From contig JAQFWX010000005.1 of the NCBI GenBank assembly GCA_027605045.1, forward strand, positions 930,001 to 994,000: a stretch of 64,000 nucleotides of DNA, written 5' to 3'. The translations under genes were made by a program, and so were the position numbers. Below, piece by piece: positions 60,837-64,000 of the stretch. Each line of letters begins with the position of its first letter. Within the stretch, counting starts at the first letter, position 1. The DNA is from Phallus indusiatus (taxonomy: Eukaryota > Basidiomycota > Agaricomycetes > Phallales > Phallaceae). The notes below the pieces were generated by a model. It made no database searches. It worked only from the letters and a program-made list of their open reading frames with translations, and had not been told where the DNA came from.

Positions 60837-62234
60837 ATGTCCCCCGTGGCTCTCCCCGTTGCCTCTGCTGCTGTCTTGCACGGCCCTGCCGACCTCCGCA
60901 TTGAACAACGAACAGTCTGGTCTCCACGTGCTGGAGAAGCCCAGATTGCTATTCTCTCTACAGGTCTCTGCGGTTCAGATTGTATGCTCCTCAATTCAAT
61001 CTTAACTCTTCCACGTTCGCGTTCTCATCCTTCTTTCTTTGTCTTTCTTTCTCAAAAGTACACTATTACACCCATGGTCGAAACGGTGACTTTGTGATTC
61101 GGGAACCTCTTGTTCTCGGTCACGAGGCTGCTGGTGTTGTTACAGCCCTGGGCGAGGGTGTTTCACATTTGCATATTGGACAGCATGTGGCCATTGAAGC
61201 TGGCGTCATGTGTCGCTCCTGCTCGCATTGTCTAGGCGGCCGATACAACCTATGTTCGCGTCTACGCTTCGCTAGCTCAGCTAAGACCTTTCCGCATCTT
61301 GATGGAACATTACAAACTCGGATGAATCATCCAGCCCACCTACTTCACCCGTGAGTATCAAGATTTCCCCATTTACAATACAATAAGAAATTAAACTGGT
61401 TTGATGACCGTGTTTCGTATCATCAGACTACCAGAACACTGCTCTCCGGAACGCGCAGCTCTCGCCGAACCCCTAAGCGTCGTACTCCACGCCCTCCGAC
61501 GCGCGTCTCTTCAACCGGGGCATACAGTACTAGTCCTTGGCGCCGGTTCTATCGGGATTCTCGCGGGTTCACTGGCTAAAGCTCTGGGTGCCTCCCGCGT
61601 AGCCACTGCCGACATCAATCTCGCCCGACTGAACTGGTCACAAGGACATGGCATCGCGGATGACATTTATCACATTGACCTTGCACACCCGCCACAATCT
61701 CTTACACGTACAAATTCAACGCTTCCCGAAAAGAACCAGAAAGCCGGTGATGAAACCATCCGACGTGCACGTGAAACTGCTCAGCATGCTTTGCGACAGT
61801 TCGACGCACCAGAAGGTTTCGATATTGTCGTTGAATGCACAGGAGCGGAGTCCTCAGCTCAAATGGGCATTTTTGTAAGTCACGCATCCGCATATATGCT
61901 CAAAAGTCGGGATCTATAACTATTTTTTTTTTCACAGTGCGCCAGAACCGGTGGCAAACTCATGCTCGTCGGAATGGGAACCTCAAATATGAATCTTCCC
62001 ATCTCTGCTGCAGCCACTCGGGAAGTTGATATTCTCGGTACTTTTAGATATGCCAACACATATCCCTCGGCGTTGGCACTTCTTGGAGCTGGCGTCCTTC
62101 GTGGCGTGGACAATCTGGTCACACACCGCTTCCCACTCGAGAAATCGGAGGAAGCCTTTGATTTAATGCGCAGAGGTTTCGATGATCACGGGAATGTGGT
62201 GCTTAAGGTCATGGTTCAATCGAACACCAATTAG
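60837..62234 (+). CDS. Zinc-dependent medium-chain dehydrogenase, sorbitol/idonate dehydrogenase-like
   Basis: NAD(P)-dependent polyol dehydrogenase of the MDR superfamily. Exons give MSPVALPVASAAVLHGPADL, GLCGSDC with the catalytic zinc cysteine, and, after an intron, HYYTHGRNGDF and PLVLGHEAAGVV with the zinc His-Glu pair. The structural zinc loop follows in EAGVMCRSCSHCLGGRYNLC with four cysteines. The Rossmann motif is VLVLGAGSIGILAGSLAKAL, followed by FDIVVECTGAESS. The last exon has GGKLMLVGMG and ends NVVLKVMVQSNTN. About 390 residues. Motifs match sorbitol, xylitol, L-arabinitol and L-idonate dehydrogenases, and sequence alone does not separate these substrates. Start ATG 60837; TATATATA lies 67 bp upstream. 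It is divergent from the KduD/IdnO-like gene. Confidence 0.88.
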
Positions 62235-64000
62235 ACTGACCGAAGCATGACATGTATAGCCCCACTGCAGGGCTCCCCTCCTGAGCGTGTATAGATAGGA
62301 GTGTCGTACAAGGTTACCGATCCTTTTTCCGTCCTTCCCTTTCTTCTCAATTATCTACGTGGTCTTTTTGTTTCTCTCTTTTTCTTCTTTGTTTGGTTTC
62401 AGAATTCTGGACATTGTATCATACGCCGCACATACAGATCCCGACCCTTCCACTTACTGCCTCTCTCCACTATATCTCATTGCATTGGACCCTCTCATCC
62501 CCTCAAACAACACCCCTCCCGTCCTGATGGCATTTTCTTCAAACTACTGTGCCCTTTCCCGGCAATCCCACTTCTGTAACATTTTTTTCTTTCCACGCGT
62601 ACGCCGTGCATATATAGTATCTAGTCAACCAAAATGTACAAAGAGGTTTTCAAAATGCAGTCTTTAGAGTTCCTTACCAAACCAATAAACGCTTAATAAA
62701 TGTGGCGAATAGAAGATGAGTGAATTAGTGAAACTCGATGTATGAGATATGATTCCTTTGTTGATTTGCGATAGGAAGCACTTTGACCTTGTTTCCCTTA
62801 GAAGTTAGGCTATTTGATACGCTTATACAATTAAACTTGAACATTAGAAGAGAGAATGTTTTATATCTTATTTAGTTATATAGCGTCATGCGAATGAATT
62901 AAATTTATGCCACGCGTGGTGCTACGTAGTACTATATAAGTTATGAATGAGCGTCGGACTACAACTTGACTCAGGCACGAAGCGACATACGACTATAGTA
63001 GATTCAGTCCTGTTTCATTATTTCATACCTTGATGTATTACACGACACAAAGTTTTAAGTGTCTTGTAATAGGTACAGCAAGTCTTCAGGTACCTCGGGG
63101 CACTCAACATAAGGCTGCGGCGAGTGCATAAAAGACGCAAGTTTATAATTTCGTGTCTGGGCCTTATGTCTGCGGTATAAACCCTTGATACAATCAACCA
63201 GCACAAATGCACAGAACTATCCTACCAGTATCGGCTTCATTGGCTTTGCGAAGGAAGACGACTTGAATTAGGCCTGCCTGGCAGTCACGGCGCGCAGTCG
63301 ACTTTAGCTTGGAGTACTGCCAAGGCATCAACGAAGTCTTCAAAAATAATATGTAAAAGACACGCGAGCATTTACCGTCGATCGCACTCGCTTCAGTTCC
63401 GTTTTACTGTATTTGTCTTTCTTTACGCAAAGCAACACCGTTCCGGCGTGGTAAAAATGCCGTTTTGGCTCGACTAGCAGTCTCCCTGAACGATTATGAG
63501 AAAAAAAACAACTACATCCGGTGTTCTTACTTTAATCAGGTCACAGACCCGATAGAAAGGAACGGCCTTCCGGAACGAGATGGTCATCGCCTTTAGCTTG
63601 AGACTCGAGTGATCACGACTTACTTTATTGTGCAATGTCATTCGCCTACCGAGAAAGTTGACCTTCAATTAGCAAATATTTTAAAGTTTTTTTGTTAAAA
63701 GCTGTCACTGATCCGGTGTATTGATGGTTCGCAAAAGTAACAATTAAGTACTCGTGATTCGATTTTATTTTCCCTGGACCTGATCAGTAAAGTTTAACAT
63801 CTCAGCGAGTAGTTAAAACGACCCGTGTCAAGATCGAATGTGAATAGAAGTACGGATCGCAGTGCCGAACAAGATCGAGACTACAAAATATATATTATGT
63901 ATGTAATTTGCGTCAAACTTTTCACCCCCAAATTGAGTAATGTCGGTGTATCATGACCAGTCTGAGGATTTCCCTAAAGGATGCACCATTCAACAAAATC
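62235..64000. other. Gene-free end of the window
   Basis: The 3' flank of the MDR gene includes a pyrimidine-rich stretch to about 62600, probably its untranslated region, and then 1.4 kb of AT-rich sequence. ORFs are all under 95 codons and unrecognised. No RNA gene or clear repeat is visible. Confidence 0.5.

Noticed and set aside
1..64000. CRISPR arrays, bacterial operons or insertion sequences
   Set aside because: No regularly spaced repeats or bacterial-type genes; intron structure shows eukaryotic DNA throughout.

Overview
The window looks like nuclear DNA of a filamentous basidiomycete, most likely a mushroom-forming agaricomycete. Almost every gene is cut by many short (about 45-80 bp) GT-AG introns, genes are packed on both strands, and several proteins are typical of that group (a CRH-type GH16 enzyme with a chitin-binding domain, an HMG-box regulator, a fungal GPI19/PIG-P). 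The organism is inferred, not shown directly.

Layout. 1-9 kb: RPC19 (+), DNA primase small subunit (-), a tRNA-Ser(UGA) with an intron (-), a stand-alone NUP96-type nucleoporin (-), and mitochondrial methionyl-tRNA formyltransferase (+). 9-16 kb: MSH6 (-), with a PCNA-binding N terminus and several micro-exons, then a degenerate tRNA-like element and the splicing factor BUD13 (-). 16-18 kb: a small secreted cysteine-rich protein gene assembled here from three exons, and a weakly supported gene relic. 18-22 kb: 5-formyltetrahydrofolate cyclo-ligase (-), PIG-P (-), and a two-RRM RNA-binding protein (+). 22-29 kb: a very large alpha-helical protein, tentatively of the UNC80 family (+). 29-37 kb: a GPI-type GH16/CBM18 cell-wall transglycosylase (-), an HMG-box transcription factor (+), an omega-like glutathione transferase (-), and a FAR-17a/AIG1-like membrane protein (-). 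37-52 kb: DHTKD1-type 2-oxoadipate/2-oxoglutarate dehydrogenase E1 (+), signal peptidase subunit SPC2 (-), and the ATM-family kinase TEL1 (+). 52-59 kb: a gene-poor tract of about 7 kb. 59-62 kb: a divergent pair, a KduD/IdnO-like SDR (-) and a sorbitol/idonate-dehydrogenase-like MDR (+). The last 1.8 kb holds no recognised gene.

How the genes relate. Most are unlinked housekeeping genes. Primase, MSH6 and TEL1 all act in replication or repair, but they are not an operon. MSH6 has a tight cluster of ACGCG elements, and TEL1 has one ACGCGT/CGCGT element, in their upstream regions. The SDR/MDR pair shares one 474-bp promoter with CreA/Mig1-like GCGGGG sites, and probably acts on one sugar-acid or polyol. 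The most novel items are the overlooked secreted cysteine-rich protein, the NUP96 gene that starts where NUP98-NUP96 precursors are normally cleaved, the MSH6 micro-exons, and the putative idonate-type enzyme pair. All exon joins were made by eye from GT-AG borders and reading phase, so exact borders in the large genes are approximate.
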